Shown piece after piece: positions 63,126-64,000 of a stretch of 64,000 nucleotides of DNA. Source of the DNA: Candidatus Zhuqueibacterota bacterium (GTDB lineage Bacteria > Zhuqueibacterota > Zhuqueibacteria > Zhuqueibacterales > Geothermadaptataceae); assembly GCA_030950365.1 (NCBI GenBank), contig JAUZRQ010000045.1:1-64000 (forward strand). Direction: 5' to 3'. The notes below the pieces were generated by a model. It had not been told where the DNA came from and ran no database searches. It saw nothing but the letters and a program-made list of their open reading frames with translations. Made by a program: the position numbers and the translations under genes. Every line of letters begins with the position of its first letter. Position 1 is the stretch's first letter.

Positions 63126-64000
63126 TCAATGTCCTTCATCCGCGGAATGAGCGGTCGGCTCCTCCACAAACTCAATGCGCGAATTCAGCCGCGCTTTGAG
63201 CCGGGCCAGTTTTTCCGGTGTGGTACGGAATCGCAGGATGATGGTATCGTTCTCGATGTCCCGGCTGGTGACCTCGGCCAGCTCGTACATTTTCGCCAGA
63301 GCCGCACCATCGCTGGCCGGGACGCGCGCGGTGACGTTGCAGGTGCGCAGATGCACGATTTCCAGAATGGCGCGCCGCAAATCGTCCAGGAAAAGACCTC
63401 GGGCCGCCGATACGAACACCGACGGCTGATATTTTTCCTTCATTGTGTCGATGAGGGCGCGGTTTTCAAGCCGGTCGATTTTGTTGAACACGTACAGGCT
63501 CTGCTTGCCATTGACGTTCATTTCATCCAGAACCTGCTGCACGGTGCGCATCTGGTCCTCAAAATACGGATTGGCAATATCGATCACGTGAATCAGCAAA
63601 TCGGCCTCATGCACTTCCTCCAGGGTGCTTTTGAAGCTGGCTACGAGATGATGCGGCAGCTTGCGGATGAAGCCGACCGTATCGATCAGCAACACGAACT
63701 CATGGTCGGCGATGGGCATGGCGCGCACGGTGGCGTCGAGGGTGGCGAATAGCCGGTTCTCGATATACACCTGAGAATCGGTCAGCACGTTCATGAGGGT
63801 GGATTTACCCACGTTGGTGTAGCCCACCAGCGCCGCCTTGAAAATCCCCTCGCGGTGCTTGCGCCGCATTTGCCGCTGTTTTTCGATTTTCTTCAATTCG
63901 CCCACCAGGTTGGTGATGCGCTTGCGGATGAGCCGGCGGTCCACTTCGAGCTGGGTTTCGCCCGGACCGCGGGTGCCGATACCGCCCACCTGCCGCGACA
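63126..64000 (-). CDS. hflX: GTPase HflX (3' part; continues beyond the window)
   Basis: Ribosome-associated GTPase that splits stalled ribosomes; the frame is open to the window edge (upstream codons read Ser-Arg-Gln), so the N-terminal domain is cut off. Visible parts: RGPGETQLEVDRR at the start of the linker, a coiled-coil KKIEKQRQMRRKHRE, P-loop GYTNVGKST, G2/G3 region with LFATLDATVRA and DTVGFIRKLP, NKIDRL (G4) and SAARG (G5). The C-terminal HflX domain follows, ending with an acidic tail. It shares a transcript with the propeller gene. Confidence 0.96.
   Translation of the reverse strand, partial: SRQVGGIGTRGPGETQLEVDRRLIRKRITNLVGELKKIEKQRQMRRKHREGIFKAALVGYTNVGKSTLMNVLTDSQVYIENRLFATLDATVRAMPIADHEFVLLIDTVGFIRKLPHHLVASFKSTLEEVHEADLLIHVIDIANPYFEDQMRTVQQVLDEMNVNGKQSLYVFNKIDRLENRALIDTMKEKYQPSVFVSAARGLFLDDLRRAILEIVHLRTCNVTARVPASDGAALAKMYELAEVTSRDIENDTIILRFRTTPEKLARLKARLNSRIEFVEEPTAHSADEGH

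Noticed and set aside
61902-63752. A 616-codon plus-strand frame opposite the propeller protein and hflX.
   Set aside because: It spans the boundary of two well-supported minus-strand genes and shows no family motif; an antisense artefact of codon bias.

Overview
The window reads as a chromosomal segment of a diderm (LPS-type) bacterium of the FCB superphylum, probably one of its less studied phyla (Calditrichota, KSB1 or Zixibacteria-like) rather than Bacteroidota itself. This placement is an inference. It rests on a full-length SprA-like giant outer-membrane protein, LptD/LptF/LptG, a bactofilin gene fused by a 4-nt overlap to an ATP synthase operon, a YbeY with an Asp in place of the third zinc-ligand His, and a PgpH-type c-di-AMP phosphodiesterase. 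I see no tRNA, rRNA, CRISPR array, prophage or complete insertion sequence. Gene density is high and most genes lie on the minus strand.

Layout. 1-6.6 kb (+): a phosphate uptake operon pstS-pstC-pstA-pstB-phoU, in which pstS carries an in-frame TAG. 7.0-16.7 kb (-): sprA, a lipoprotein glutaminyl-cyclase/M28 peptidase, prmA, ppx and a small secreted protein, with a promoter and a structured leader ahead of sprA. 17.2-19.8 kb (+): lptF-lptG. 19.9-21.3 kb (-): mutY (with an intact Nudix box) and clpS. 21.4-22.1 kb (+): greA behind a leader containing an intrinsic terminator. 22.1-30.8 kb (-): a Cys-rich small protein, a TolB-like lipoprotein, and phoH-pgpH-ybeY-CNNM-galT/ADP-glucose phosphorylase-like-sfsA. 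31-34 kb (-): a LysM coiled-coil protein, an Lpp-like lipoprotein behind a consensus sigma-70 promoter, and aspS. 34.3-45.5 kb (-): a seven-gene operon encoding two giant TPR proteins, a small periplasmic protein, a TolQ/ExbB channel, two ExbD/TolR proteins and an AgmX/TonB-like protein. 46.2-53.5 kb (-): a complete F-type ATP synthase operon headed by atpZ. 53.5-56.7 kb (-): bactofilin, M23 peptidase, parB and parA. 56.9-64 kb (-): lptD, rarA, a secreted beta-propeller protein and the 3' part of hflX.

Functional threads. Envelope construction dominates: LPS export (LptD, F, G), SprA, the TPR-ExbBD-AgmX operon (the best candidate for an undescribed proton-driven envelope machine), bactofilin/M23 cell-shape genes and LysM/Lpp-like proteins. 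All eight Sec substrates with an unambiguous signal-peptidase I site have glutamine at the predicted mature N-terminus, and a glutaminyl-cyclase-like lipoprotein gene sits directly downstream of sprA. This matches the 'Q-rule' described for Bacteroidota.

A dispersed palindromic repeat family (three copies, near 6.7, 34.2 and 61.1 kb) and several regulatory structures (greA, phoH and sprA leaders, the atpB-atpE hairpin) are also described. All functional calls come from reading the sequence and from knowledge of the families; no database search was run.
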